Shown: piece after piece, positions 34,341-45,828 of the stretch
Layout: the number at the start of each line of letters is the position of its first letter
How positions within the stretch are numbered: position 1 is the stretch's first letter
Assembly: GCA_001972305.1 (NCBI GenBank)
Contig: BDDD01000355.1
Span: 124,001 to 188,000 of the forward strand
Direction of reading: 5' to 3'
From: Cephalotus follicularis
Lineage: Eukaryota; Streptophyta; Magnoliopsida; Oxalidales; Cephalotaceae
DNA: 64,000 bases
The notes under the pieces: model-generated
The model's database searches: none
Seen by the model: only the letters and a program-made list of their open reading frames with translations
Told to the model about the DNA's origin: nothing
Program-made: the position numbers and the translations under genes

Positions 34341-35554
34341 AGAAGAAGAGGAACTTTGCCCCTGAGCAGCAGTAAGCAATAGCCGAGGAGGTGGGCAAGC
34401 TCATGCAGGCAGGGTTCATTAGGGAAGTGCATTACTCAGACTGGCTGGCGAACCCAGTCCTGGTCAACAAAGCGAATGGCAAGTGGAGGATGTTCATTGA
34501 CTTCACAGACCTTAACAAAGCTTGTCCCAAGGATCACTTCCCTCTTAGAAAGATAGATCAGTTGGTGGATGTGACCTCGGGCTACAGAATGTTGAGCTTC
34601 TTGGATGCCTATTCAGGGTATAATCAAATCCCCATGTATGGGCCCGACGAGAACAAGACAGCTTTCATCACGGACCGAGGGATGTATTGTTACAAGGTCA
34701 TGCCCTTTGGTTTGAAGAATGCAGGGGCCACCTACCAACGACTGGTCAACAAAATCTTCGAGCCCCAGATTGGGAGAAACATGGAGGTCTACATTGACGA
34801 CATACTCGTCAAAACCCCAGCTAGGAGCCCCTACATCAAAGACTTGGAGGAAACGTTTGAGGTACTGAGAAGGTATAAGATGAAACTCAATCCATCCAAG
34901 TGTACTTTTGGGGTCACCTCGGGCAAGTTCCTCGGGTTCATGGTCTCGAGCAGAGGAATAAAGGCCAACCCAAAGAAGATCTCAGCGGTTCAGAGTATAA
35001 GGCCTCCCCGGACTATCAGGGATGTCCAAAGACTAAATGGGAAGATAGCAGCCGTGAGCCGGTTTGTTTCGAAGTCAGCAGAGAAGTGCCTCCCATTCTT
35101 TAAGGTGTTGAGGGATCCCAAGAGATTTTCCTGGTCGGACGAATTCCAAGCAACCTTCGACAAGTTGAAAGAATACCTGGCTTCCCCTCCTCTGATCTCA
35201 AAACCTAAGGACGGGGAAGACTTGTATTTGTACCTTATGGCCTCCCCAAGCGCAGTGAGTGCAGTGCTAGTTAGGGAGGAGGAGAAAGTTCAAAGGTTGG
35301 TGTACGACATGAGCAAGGCCTTGAATGATGCTAAGGGGAGGTACCCAGAGGTGGAGAAGTTTGCCTATGCTCTGATCATCGCAACCAGAAAATTAAGGCC
35401 GTATTTTCAAGCCCATACAATCAAGGTTCTGACTGACAAGTCACTCAAGCAAGTTCTTGCAAAGCCTGACACCTCGGGCAGACTAATCAAGTGGTCAGTC
35501 GAACTAGGCAAGTATGATGTGAAGTTCGAAGCCAGACCAGCAATCAAATCATAG
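34341..35554 (+). pseudogene. Tat reverse transcriptase and first RNase H
   Basis: The pol frame resumes after the duplication CAAAC with QKKRNFAPEQ, a stop, then a 387-codon open frame from GKLMQAGFIREV. RT motifs are DFTDLNKACPKDHFPL, LSFLDAYSGYNQIPM, MPFGLKNAGATYQRLVN and VYIDDILVKT with the catalytic aspartate pair. The connection LNGKIAAVSRFVSKSAEK is typical of Tat/Athila elements. The first RNase H (YLYLMASPSAVSAVLVREE to VLTDKSLKQVL) lacks the usual first aspartate, as expected for the degenerated domain in Tat. It ends with TAG at 35552-35554. Confidence 0.92.
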
Positions 35555-36016
35555 GTCCTGGCCGACTTTGTTGGAGATAATACACCTACGGAGTGTATGG
35601 AGGAGGACCCCTCCGAGAGCGAAAGGGGGATGTAGGAGTTATCCGTGGATGGCTCCTCCTGTGTCACTGGAAGTGGAGCATGACTGGTGTTAACAAGTCC
35701 AGGTGGTTGGACATTGGAATATGCTCTGAGGTTCAGTTTTAAAGCTACAAACAACGAAACTGAATGGGAAGCTCTGATAGCCGGGCTGACAATTGCGAAG
35801 CACTTGGAGGTACAAAAGATAGAAGCCTCCACTGATTCTCAACTAGTGGTTGGTCTGGCCAGTGGAGAGTATGAGGCCCGAGAAGACTCAATGGTGAAAT
35901 ATTTTTCACACTTCCAGAGCTTGAAGCCAGCCTTCGAAGTTCTAAGAGTCTTGAAAATACCTAGAGCAGAAAATGCTCGAGCAGACCAGTTGTCAAAACT
36001 AGCCACTGCAGAATAG
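35555..36016 (+). pseudogene. Second (archaeal-type) RNase H of the Tat element
   Basis: After the first RNase H the text continues ELSVDGSS (first catalytic aspartate), then a stop, then LTSPGGWTLEYALRFSF, NNETEWEALIAGLTIAK (catalytic glutamate), STDSQLVVGL (aspartate) and ARADQLSKLATAE (last aspartate region). This arrangement is the additional aRNH domain known from the Tat clade. Catalytic residues look kept, but two in-frame stops (35552-35554 and one near 35680) and the final TAG at 36014-36016 break the polyprotein. Confidence 0.88.
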
Positions 36017-36418
36017 CTAGAAAAGAATCGAACCGTGCTGGTAGATTACCTGGGCAAGCCCACCATCTCTGAAGTAGATGTGATGGACATAGACTTACCA
36101 CAGGAGCCAAACTGGATGACCTCGTTCATCAACTGGTTAAAGGATGGGATTTTACCCGAGAACCCCGCGAAGGCGAGGAAACTTGTGTACAGAGCAAATA
36201 GATTTCAGCTCCGTGATGGGATTCTCTACAAAAGGTCTTTCTCTTTCCCTTGGCTGAGATGCTTGACTCCCCCAGAGGCCGATTACACTCTAAGGGAAGT
36301 CCATGAAGGGATTTGCGGCAACCACACAGGGGGCAAGACTTTGTCCCACAAGCTGGTAAGGCAGGGCTACTACTGGCCGACCTTACACCAAGATGCTATA
36401 GATTTGGTAAGAAAATGT

Positions 36419-37755
36419 TGTTAGATATAGTGACCCGACAAGCCATTAGATGGGTTGTCATATTATATCTTACCTTGTATGAAACAATCTTATTCCTTAT
36501 ATATGATGCGTGCTAAAATTTGTGATGGCTATATCACTTGTATTTTATCAAATAATTGAAGTAGTTTATTTATTACCTACTTATACTAGTGATGCCCTGA
36601 CATAAGGTTTTTAAATGGTCTGGGATCATTTAGAATGGCTAAACCGGACCCAAGGGGCATTTCAGTAATTTATGAACACCTCTCGTTTTAACTAAGATTT
36701 TAAAGGGTCCCTGCCCAATAATGATTAGATCTTTAATATGCTGGACATATTAAGTCTTGGTGTCAAATATCAGTTATGTGGATTTTGCATTTTGTGGAAA
36801 CACATATGTCTGATCTTACTTAACCAATATTCGAAGGGTACATGAGATCACTATAAGAGTTAGACTCTTAATGCTTCACTGGCCAGACAAAGCGTCGACG
36901 TCTTTTAGAAAGATGTCGATGCTTAAAATTTTGAAACGCGTCGATGTCTTTTAGAAAGCATCGATGCTTTTAGTGCCACATTACATGGACGTCGATGTCT
37001 TTTGAAAAGACGTCGACGTCTTTGAGCAGAACGTGCAACCTGTGCACGAGCTCACTTCGTGGGCACATTTTCTCTCACATCTTCAGCCAGTTTCTCTTGA
37101 TTTTACACGTTTTAGAAACGTGGGGATCATGGCTTCGGACTCCTAGGGAGTGAGGACCATGATCTAAGGTTAATGGGAGATTGGGAGAGAAAAAAGAGGG
37201 CTAAATATAGGCATTTTCTGCAGAAAAGGAAGTGTGGGAAAAGTTGGGTTTTTGCTGGGCAAGAAAGCTTGAATTTTATCCTCTACAGTGTGTGTTCACT
37301 TCATCTCATATACACCAAGCAAGAGCTTATCTAGGGTGGATTGATTATTGATTTCATTGGTCAAAATCAATACACCTTTTCTAAGCTAAGTGAGAGAGAG
37401 AGAGTTCATGCACTTTATCATTGCTGGTTGGATTGCTTGTTGTTCCTGAGACTTGGAGAACATCAAAGAGGAATCTACTCAAGCTTGTAGCGGCAAAGAA
37501 AGAAGGAGCCTTCACCCGCTGGTATAATTCTTGGTCCTTCTTCCTTTTTCCATGCTTGTGTGTCACCATTGTTTGTAATGGTGACACCAATTCAATTCTG
37601 TTGATGTTGTTGTGATCCATGTGGTCTGTGGACGTGTCATTATGGACTAGTTTTGTTTATATACCACTGCCATGATTGTATGTTTTGTTTTGTTTTACAC
37701 CCTGTATACCCTTGTCTATTTATGGCATTGGATTCGGTTTTGTCCGTTTCCATCA
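36419..37755 (+). mobile_element. 5' LTR of the non-autonomous copia
   Basis: The LTR is 1337 bp, TG...CA. It contains a TCGA array at 36893-37023, a TATA-like CTAAATATAGG at about 37202-37212 and a GA-rich stretch near 37391. The short open frame 37421-37615 recurs in the 3' LTR only because the LTRs are nearly identical. It has no recognisable family and contains LTR text. Confidence 0.87.
36893..37023 (+). repeat. TCGA-palindrome array in the copia 5' LTR
   Basis: Six words: AGCGTCGACGTCTTTT, AAGATGTCGATGCTT, ACGCGTCGATGTCTTTT, AAGCATCGATGCTTTT, GGACGTCGATGTCTTTT and AAAAGACGTCGACGTCTTT. The last (37006-37023) contains the perfect 18-bp palindrome AAAGACGTCGACGTCTTT. The 3' LTR repeats the set at 39355-39485. 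The array lies about 180 bp before the TATA-like box. Confidence 0.87.
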
Positions 37756-38054
37756 GTGGTATCAGAGCGTCCCACATCATCCTTGATTGAATATATATGC
37801 CTTAGATGATGTACTGATTAATGGTTTAATTAATGGATGTGTTTTATGATCAAACTAAATTTTCAAAGTGTCTTAATGAAAATTGTATGAAATTGGATTT
37901 CATTGTGTTTTTGTGCTGGGAATGTTGTTTTAATGTGTTTAGAATTATGTTTGGAACATGCATAGTACATTTTGGAATGCCAGAATGGTATTCCATAGTC
38001 TAAACCATTGTTTTCAGCATTTTTTAGAAATGTAGAAACTGCCCAGGGGGCTAT

Positions 38055-38297
38055 AGACGTCGACGTTCTTGGTAGACGTCGATGTCTTATTCATATTCCC
38101 AGTAAAGACGCCGACATTCTTGATAGACGTCGATGTCTTGTTCATTTTTTGTGAACCGCATCGATGTTCTTGTTGAACGTCGACTCCTTTTTCAACTGTT
38201 CTTGAGAAAGGCATTGATGATCCTGTTATGCATCGACGCCTTGTTCAAGTATTTCCAGAAAACACGTCGATGCTGTTGATAAGCATCGACGTCTTTT
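38055..38297 (+). repeat. TCGA-motif array in the copia leader
   Basis: About ten words such as AGACGTCGACGTTCTT, AGACGTCGATGTCTT, ACGCCGACATTCTT, CGCATCGATGTTCTT and AAGCATCGACGTCTTTT lie between the primer site and the gag remnant. It is separate from the LTR array of the same element, so the motif is not confined to U3. Confidence 0.82.
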
Positions 38298-38725
38298 ATA
38301 AATAAATAAAAAAAAAACTGTTTTTAATACAATTGGATTTTATACATTATGGCACTTAGAAAATCAAAAATCATTGCATGATTTAGTGGGAGTTTGATCA
38401 ATTAACAATCCTTGAATTAAATTGAGTAATTGGTTATTATTTATGGCATTTGTTTTGTGGTTTTATTATATTGGATATAATATAGATCTTATGCACAATG
38501 GATGGCCCGAAAAGGACATTGACCTAGGTTATGGTTTTCTATGTGTGAATGGATGTTTATTTATTTATTATTTTAAAGGTCTGTAATAAGGTGCCTGCGT
38601 GCACCATTTATTTTTCCTTACCTTTGAAATTTCTCCTTGTAATTTTAAATGTAAATTTCTTTTCAATATGTACTGTACTTTTATGTAAAAGATGACTTTG
38701 CAAGGAGAGGTGGAGGAAAGGAGAA

Positions 38726-38923
38726 ATGAAGTACAAGACTTTTGAAGGCCATGTATGCATGGTTATTGATGTAATAAATAGATTTAAATCTTTACACCTA
38801 GGAAGACCTAGTAGTGACTTTGGGCTCAAGTCATTACTGATATTGTCCTTGCCAGATCCATTGACATATTTTAGAAATATGTCCAAGGTGCATAAGATAC
38901 TCGTCTTGCATGCTAAGCCGTAA
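38726..38923 (+). pseudogene. Copia gag fragment
   Basis: A 65-codon frame reads FEGHVCMVIDVINRFKSL and LLILSLPDPLTYFRN. It resembles the middle of a Ty1/copia gag (UBN2-type), where a membrane of hydrophobic helices precedes an LxSLPxSY motif. It has no start context, no zinc knuckle and no downstream pol. The assignment rests on the SLP-type motif and on its place between the LTRs. Confidence 0.5.
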
Positions 38924-38957
38924 TTAATTGGAATTGGCTAATCCAAGTATGACAAGG

Positions 38958-40227
38958 GATTATAGTACACGTGAACCGACGACTTAGAAAATCTAGGGTT
39001 AATGAGGTGTGTAATAAATTATGGGAAAATTAATTAGATTAATTTTTCCATCTGGATAATATTAGATATTATTCCAAGATCATTTAAATGGTCTGGGATC
39101 AATTAGAATGGCTAAACCGGACCCAAGGGGCATTTCGGTAATGTATGAACACCTCTCATTTTAACTAAGATTTTAAAGGGTCCCTGCCCAATCTTTAATA
39201 TGTTGGACATATTAAGTCTTGGTGTCAAATATCGGTTATGTGGATTTTGCATTTTGTGGAAACACATATGTCTGATATTACTTAACCAATATTCGAAGGG
39301 TACATGAGATCACTATAAGAGTTAGACTCTTAATGCTTCACTGGCCAAACAAAGCGTCGACGTCTTTTAGAAAGACGTCGATGCTTAACATTTTGAAAGG
39401 CGTCGATGTCTTTTAGAAAGCATCGATGCTTTTAGTGCCACATTACATGGACGTCAATGTCTTTTGAAAAGGCGTCGACGTCTTTGAGCAGAACGTGCAA
39501 CATGTGCACGAGCTCACTTCGTGGGCACATTTTCTCTCGCATCTTCAACCGGTTTCTCTTGATTTTACACGTTTTAGAAACGTGGGGATCATGGCTTCGG
39601 ACTCCTAGGGAGTGAGGACCATGATCTAAGGTTAATGGGAGATTGGGAGAGAAAAATGAGGGCTAAATATAGGCATTTTCTGCAGGAAAGGAAGTGTGGG
39701 AAAAGTTGGGTTTTTGCTGGGCAAGAGAGCTCGAATTTTCTCCTCTGCAGTGTGTGTTCACTTCATCTCATATACACCAAGCAAGAGCTTATCTAGGGTG
39801 GATTGATTATTGACTTCATTGATCAAAATCAATACACCTTTTCTAAGCTAAGTGAGAGAGAGAGAGTTCATGCACTTTATCATTGTTGGTTGGATTGCTT
39901 GTTGTTCCTGAAACTTGGAGAACATCAAAGAGGAATCTACTCAAGCTTGTAGCGGCAAAGAAAGAAGGAGCCTTCACCCGCTGGTATAATTATTGGTCCT
40001 TCTTCCTTTTGCCATGCTTGTGTGTCACCATTGTTTGTAATGGTGACACCAATTCAATTCTGTTGATGTTGTAGTGATCCATGTGGTCTGTGGACGTGTC
40101 ATTATGGACTAGTTTTGTTTATATAGGGTGTTATTTCGATGTCATGATTGTATGTTTTGTTTTGTTTTACACCCTTTACACCCTTGTCCATTTATGGCAT
40201 TGGATTTGGTTTTGTCCGTTTCCATCA
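38958..40227 (+). mobile_element. 3' LTR of the non-autonomous copia
   Basis: It is nearly identical to the 5' LTR from about 39083 (TTAAATGGTCTGGGATC) to its end TTTCCATCA at 40227, including a TCGA array at 39355-39485. Before 39083 only loose similarity to the 5' LTR start is visible (TATAGT...ACCGAC), after a polypurine-like GACAAGGGA near 38950. The true LTR start is therefore uncertain. Confidence 0.75.
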
Positions 40228-41163
40228 AATGTGACAAGTGCCAGAGGAACGCAAATATAAGCAGAAGACCTTCTCAACCTCTGACGTCTATCACGGCCCC
40301 CTGGACCTTTGCACAATGGGGAATGGACTTCGTAGGACCACTACCTATGGCGACAGGTCAGAGGAAGTTTCTCATTGTAGCAGTGGACTATTTTACCAAG
40401 TGGGTAAAAGTAGAACCCCTGGCCATAATCACAGAGAAGAACACGAAAAGCTTTGTATGGAAGTCCATCATCTGCAGATTCGGAGTCCCGAGGACAATAG
40501 TCTCAGATAATGGAAAATAGTTCGACTGTCAGGCCTTCCGTGAATTTTGCAAGGAGTGGAGGATAAAGCATAGGCTCGCCTCCGTAGCCTACCCCCCAGA
40601 CCAATGGCCAAGCAGAGGTGATAAACAGAGAAATCATATCGGGCTTGAAGAAACGTTTAGAAGACAGCAACGGAAGATGGACAGAGGAGCTAACAAGCGT
40701 ATTATGGGCTTATAGAACCACTCCTCGGACCACGACTGGTGAGTCCTCGTACAGTCTTTATTTCGGAGCCGAGGCTATGATACCGGTGGAGATTGGTGTC
40801 CAGTCACCAAGGGTCATGCACTTCATGGAGGAGAATAATGAAGAAGGACTTAGATGCCTCCTTGATCTAGTAGGAGAGCTCAGAGACAAGGCCGCCATCA
40901 GAGTTGCAGCTTACCAACAAAGGGTGAGTCATTACTACAATAAAAGGGTGAGCCCCAGACCACTAAGACAAGGAGATCTAGTCTTGCGTAACTCAGCAAT
41001 TTCAGACCCAACCGGTACCAGAGGAAAACTAGCCCCTGCCTGGGAAGGTCCATACAAGGTCAAGAGAGTCCTCCACCCAGGAAAATTCAAACTTGAAACT
41101 CTGGGGGGCAGGGAATTTGCAAGAGCTTGGAATGCCGAGCATCTGAGGAAGTACTACCAATGA

Positions 41164-42414
41164 TTCCTTGTAAAGATGTACAAAAATTCAAAGAGAAAAT
41201 AAAGCTGAATTTTTTCCTTCAAAATTTGTGTTCAAGATTATAGTTCCAAGTTCGCAAGGGACCGGAGGCCCAATGTTCATGTCCTTAAACCTCTGAACAG
41301 CCGACGACCAACTCCCTCAAAACACCAACAAGACTCCCCAGGGTGCATATCGAAAAACTAACGCCAAGTAAGGGACAACAACCCGAGGTCCCCCAAATGC
41401 TCAACTTACACTAAGCATATGGAATCTCACCCAGGCCAGGTACCCAAGGGACCCACCGGGGTTCACCAGACAAAACATCTCCATGGACTGAGCTGGTCCG
41501 AGGTCGGGAGGACGGACAAAACTAAGGCAAACTTCTTACTTTCCCTTAACGCCCGCGAGCAGGCCCGGGGACAAACACCCGAGGACGCCACCGGAGGTCA
41601 TCCTAGGGTCAACCAACCTGAGCTACGAGGTCAACCTAAAGTTCGACTAACCGTTAATAAAGCCTCCCCCAGGGGAGCACTCTACCAAGCCTCCCCTAGG
41701 GGAGCACCCAACAAAGACTCCCCCAGGGGAGCACACAACAAGAAGACCCCCCAAGGGGCATCACAAAAAGACCCCCCGGGGGGCATTACGAAAAGACTCC
41801 TCCAGGGGAGCGTTCAACAAGGCCTCCTCTAGGGGAGCACGTAAAGACTTCCAAGGAAGCAATAAGACTCCCCAGGGAGCACACTCTGGTCGGCAACACC
41901 ATAGGAACTTGTTCGGCCAGACCTAAAGTCGTGTCTTGAGAGGCGAATCCATGGGAACTCGCAATGATCAAGTTCGTTGTATTGAGAACTTTAATACAAG
42001 TGTCCCTACGAGGACTGCAAGCTCAGACGACTTGGTTCACAACATGCTGAACTAGACGATGTCCTGCTCGGCAAACCCATAGGAACTTACCCGGGCAGAC
42101 CAAAGACTTAGTCTACGAACACAACAGAACTCGTAAAGACTAAGTTCCCTCGCCTAAGCGCCTTTGAAGTAAGGTGTCCTAAGGGGAATAAAAAGCTTAG
42201 GTGATCAAGCCTGAAGATTGTCCTTTATTTACACTCCATTGTCCTAAGGGGATAGTGCATGCCCGGGAAGAGCTCAAGCACAGCGCGCAACGCAAGCAGA
42301 TCCCGGGGTCAAAAAGTATGGTACTTCCTAAGTACTTTATAATGTCAAAGCAGAAAAATAAGGCGTACACAAGTGAGGTAAAAAAATACTTCATTTTATT
42401 AATCATTGAAAAGA
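41164..42414 (+). other. Spacer between Tat pol and the antisense gene, with tandem repeats
   Basis: There is no sense gene. From about 41665 to 41885 lie eight or so imperfect units of 28-32 bp built on CTCCCC(T/C)AGGGGAGCA, itself a partial palindrome, separated by CAACAAGA-like text. The rest has scattered CGAGGTC words. The 1.2 kb also forms the region just beyond the 3' end of the antisense gene, so it may hold its terminator. Confidence 0.7.
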
Positions 42415-45149
42415 TTACATTATTGAGAAGAAAGAAAAATTATAAGGCAAAGCAAACAAAAATCTATCATAAGCCTCATCCCCGGAAGGGATGTCTACCA
42501 CGCCTGGAGGAACTTGAGGAGCATCTTCTTCCGTCAGGGAAGGAGGAGGAGGAGGGTCCTCGAAGCGGGGACCAAGGGAGAGAGGCGGATCATCCTCGGT
42601 CGTCCACACTGGGGCAGGCTCCTCAGCAACGATGCGAGAAAGAGGCTCGGCATCTAGGGCCCCAAGGTTGCCGTCCTCAGCAAGTGTAGAGAAGGGAACC
42701 AGGTCATGGCCGCTGGGCGACCAACTGGGATCCTGAGCATGACTTTGCTCCTCATCAAAGGCTCTGAAGGCTTCATCCTCGGCCTCTTCAACACCCTCTA
42801 GGATGAAGTCGTACTCTGCCACGGAAGGGCCACAGACAAAGAAGTCCAACGGGAGATCCGGAAAGCACTCGACCATGTTTCGGCAGGTAAAATACCCCCG
42901 ACGAAAGTTGGCCGAGGACTTCTTCAGAACCTTGCGGTTGAAATCCTCAGAAGTCTTATAGAGATCCACGGCTTGATCCATGGCATCTCATAACTCAACT
43001 GACGCCTTAAAATCCAGGACTGCCCTCCCTGCAGCGGCTTCGGCCCTGGGGTCCCCAAGCTCTTGGCACTTGGCTAACTGGTTATGTAGGGCCTCCACCC
43101 TGCCCTCGAGTTCAGCTACCCGCTCCATGACAACAACCTTGAGCCCCCTCTCCCTCCTGGCCTCCTCCACGGCGTCATCCCTCTCGGTCATCAAGCCCTC
43201 CTGGGCGCCTAGCACTTCGTCCAGCTGAGCAGGGGTCGTGGTCAAAGACTTGCTCACTTCAGCATTCTCAGCCCCGAGCTGCTCGTTTAAGCTGGTCTCT
43301 TGGTCAGTCCTGTCCATCAGAAGATGGGCATTGACCATGGCCTGAGGAAAAAAGGCAATGATAGTTCAGAGATAGAAAAATTTCAAAAAATAAAGTCAAG
43401 GCAAGTATGCTTACCCGATGACAGCACTGGAAGAGGTTGGTCCAAAGCTGCCCTGTCAACCACTCCTCCCTTAGCCCCAGTTCATAGGGGAACGTGCCTA
43501 CTCTGCCCAGCTACGTGGTGACCCCAGGCGTCTTCAGACAAACGCCGGCTAGGCCAAGCTCTCCCAGGATATCCCTCACTTGTGCGAGCTCCGCAGCAAG
43601 GTAAGGGTGGTCGGGGTCACAGAAGCGCCCCTCGGCGGATTCGTTCTGGGGAACCTTCCCCTTCTCCAACCGCTGCCTTTTTGAGGGACGGGCGAGCTCA
43701 GTGTCAGTCATAGGTGCTCTGGCCTCTGCGGCCCTGGCCTCAGAAACACGCTCTGCCTCAGCAGCGCGCTCCTCCTCAATAGCCCAGGCCTCCGCAGCCC
43801 TGGCCTTCGCAGCCATGGCCGCCGCAGCCCTGGCCTCCTTGGCCGCCGCAGCCCTTGCCTCCCTGGCCTCCGCATCACTGGCCTCCTCAGATAGGACCCG
43901 GGGTAGCTCGTCAAGCCTAGCCCTCGCATCAGCCTTTCTGGCCGCCCTCCTCTCCGCCGCCTTCCGCGACTTCTCCAAGGCCCTCTGCCTTTTCTCAGCG
44001 TCTCTCCTCTGCACCCCTGGGTCAGAAGCACGAGCCTGTTCACGGTCAGCCCTGATCAGGTCCATGGCTGAATCTTGGCGTGCCATCTCTGCACAGACAA
44101 GCAAAGAAGCAGTTAGTAAAGCATCAAAAGTTAGACACTAACTTAAAAAGAAAGGTTGCCCTAGAGAAAGCTTAGTACAGCTCTCTCCTTGTGTGGTCGC
44201 CGAGGAAGCAGCTCCACCATGGCCACCTTGGTCCCTCTCTCTCCGGATCCCCGAAGGCACCTCCTCCGCCTGCAGCTCCAGCCTGGCTCTACGGCCTATG
44301 CACATGCTGAGCCCATGTCGCCGAGGGGGGGTCCTCGGATACCACCTTTAGCACATCCTCAAGTGCAAGGGCCGAGAGCCTCCTCAGGTCGGCAGTATCT
44401 TCCCTGGTCAGAAACGACCTCTAGTTCAGGAGCCCGGTATCCAGTGTATCTGTCCAAGGACAGGGGATGAAGCCGAGGAGGTTCTTGACCAGGAAATACT
44501 TCTCCCTCCAGCGCTTGACCGTCTTGGTGTTCTCCGCCAGCAGCTTAGAGTGACCCACGCGTGACTTAAAGTAAAAGCCACACTTCTTTGGGGAGTAGAC
44601 CAGCATGTGGAATTCCTTGAACAGCCCAAATGTGGGCACTACATCCGCTTCGAGACAGCGCACAAGGAACCCGATGATGAACCCCCAGGACTGAGCTTGC
44701 AGCATTGATGGATGAATTCGGTAATGCCCGAGGAATGTCACGGTGAACGGCTGCAACGGAAGTCTCAACCCATGCTCCAAAGCATCTTGGAACACCACAA
44801 AGTGCCCGGGTTGGTTCACAGTGACTGACCTGGGGTCAGCAGGGATCTCCAAGTCCAGACCACCAGGAATGGAGTACTCCTTAACCAGTTGCGCCAGTTT
44901 GTGTGGACGCATAGTAGTCTCGTCAAAATCGGCCCGGAAAACTTGGACTCCGGCCCCCGTAGTCTCAACGTTGGGGTTCCCAGCAGCAGAAGCCTCCATT
45001 TCTACCTCTATGTTGAGGGGACGAACAGCGACGGTGACCCCCGTGGATGCCCGGGCAACCACTTCAGGGCGCCTGACAAGTCTCTTAGTCTGCTTGGTCC
45101 TGGCCATGGGGTTGTCAGAGAGAGAGGACGAGGAAGACGAAGTGGACAT
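42415..45149 (-). pseudogene. Antisense, spliced extra gene (aORF) of the Tat element
   Basis: Exon-like frames on the minus strand run opposite to pol. The first (45149-44421, from MSTSSSSSSLSDNP) contains LRLPLQPFTVTFLGHY, IHPSMLQAQSWGFIIGF, VPTFGLFKEFHMLVYSP and FYFKSRVGHSKLL. This is the pattern of the gypsy-type transposon domain often seen in Tat antisense frames (Transposase_28-like). An acceptor TGTCTGTGCAG precedes the next exon (from about 44088), which is alanine/arginine-rich and coiled-coil-like. A clean intron 43414-43342 (GTAAGC to CTCAG) joins in frame to a leucine-heptad segment and an acidic, proline-rich tail. Stops TAG at 44421-44423, TAG at 43511-43513 and TGA at 42988-42990 disable this copy unless the first is removed by splicing. 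A TATA-like TTTAAATATC lies near 45310. Confidence 0.8.
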
Positions 45150-45606
45150 GGGAAACTTTGAAGAATACTGGGTAAAGGGAAACTGGGTTCACCTGTGTTC
45201 TTGAGCGAAGAAGAAGACGAAGTTTGAAGGTTGGAAGAGCGGGAGATTCAAGAGATCTAATGCTTTTAGGATTTGTGAAAGCGTAAAGAGAATCCCCAAA
45301 GGGGGATGAGATATTTAAAGACCCTAGGGACGGATCTGGACCGTAGATCCCAGTTGCGTTCAACGGTGGAGATCCTCCTGTCAAATCAGGAGCGGTAAGC
45401 CAAAGGTCATGCGCGGGCATCGAAGCGTCAGGCATTCAAATTTCGTAATTTACGGCGCAATGATTGGTATTAATTGAGGGGGCGCGGCGCGAAACGACAT
45501 CTGTCGTACCCCATCTTATCAACAGCTGGCGTGGGTTATAAGGGTGGGCCCATATAAGGATTGGACCAAGCTCGCCTGACAAAGAGTAAGGTCCCTCTTG
45601 AGGCCC

Positions 45607-45741
45607 CACGAGCCTGCCTCTCCCTGTCCCCTGGTTAGCCCAGGAGCGATCCACGAGCCTGCCTCTCCCCTTCCCCTGGTCAGCCCAGGAGCGGCCCATG
45701 AGCCAGCCTCTCCTCTTCCCCTGGTCAGTCCAGGAGGGGTC
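45607..45741 (+). repeat. Three tandem 45-bp units near the Tat 3' LTR
   Basis: Units of 45 bp begin CACGAGCCTGCCTCTCC or CATGAGCCAGCCTCTCC and end CCAGGAGCG or CCAGGAGGG. They differ by a few bases. They lie between the promoter side of the antisense gene and the polypurine tract. Confidence 0.88.
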
Positions 45742-45810
45742 CTCCCTCGGTGCACTGCCCGGCCTCCTGCTCTCAACTCTGCTCCTCCTCCTCTGCCAAG
45801 GCCAGAGAAG

Positions 45811-45826
45811 AAGGATCAGGGGGGCA
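45811..45826 (+). other. Polypurine tract of the Tat element
   Basis: AAGGATCAGGGGGGCA lies directly before the 3' LTR start TGATATGAG at 45829. It is the usual site of plus-strand priming. Confidence 0.8.
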
Positions 45827-45828
45827 TA

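Larger units (their letters stand above)
36419..40227 (+). mobile_element. Non-autonomous Ty1/copia element (Tork-like) in the Tat integrase
   Basis: The left end is TGTTAGATATAG; the right end is TTTCCATCA. A perfect duplication AATGT flanks it (36414-36418 and 40228-40232). A 5' LTR (36419-37755) is followed at once by GTGGTATCAGAGCG, the initiator tRNA-Met primer site. A 3' LTR ends at 40227. The 1.2 kb between them holds a TCGA array and a gag scrap but no pol, so it depends on other elements. The two LTRs share about 1.14 kb at high identity; the first ~190 bp of the 5' LTR is not matched in the 3' LTR. The lineage is a guess from LTR and PBS style. Confidence 0.87.
36035..41163 (+). pseudogene. 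Tat integrase, split by a copia insertion
   Basis: The first part (36035-36418) gives the linker and the HHCC module: LREVHEGICGNHTGG, LVRQGYYWPTLHQDA and RKC. The second part starts at 40233 with DKCQRNANISRRP, so removing 36419-40232 restores one frame. The core follows: FAQWGMDFVGPLP (aspartate 1), VPRTIVSDNGK (aspartate 2), then a frameshift near 40520-40615, then VINREIISGLKKRL (glutamate region), LTSVLWAYRTTPRTTTG and the C-terminal GPYKVKRVLHPGKFKL. It ends with TGA after HLRKYYQ. The three catalytic residues are present but in two frames. Confidence 0.92.

Noticed and set aside
37421..37615. Short frame repeated at 39883-40074
   Set aside because: It is repeated only because both copies lie in the LTR pair of one element, with no recognisable protein.
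43701..44141. Alanine/serine-rich plus-strand frame opposite the Tat antisense gene
   Set aside because: It is the complement of an alanine/arginine-rich coiled-coil exon. The minus-strand reading has splice sites and homologous domains.
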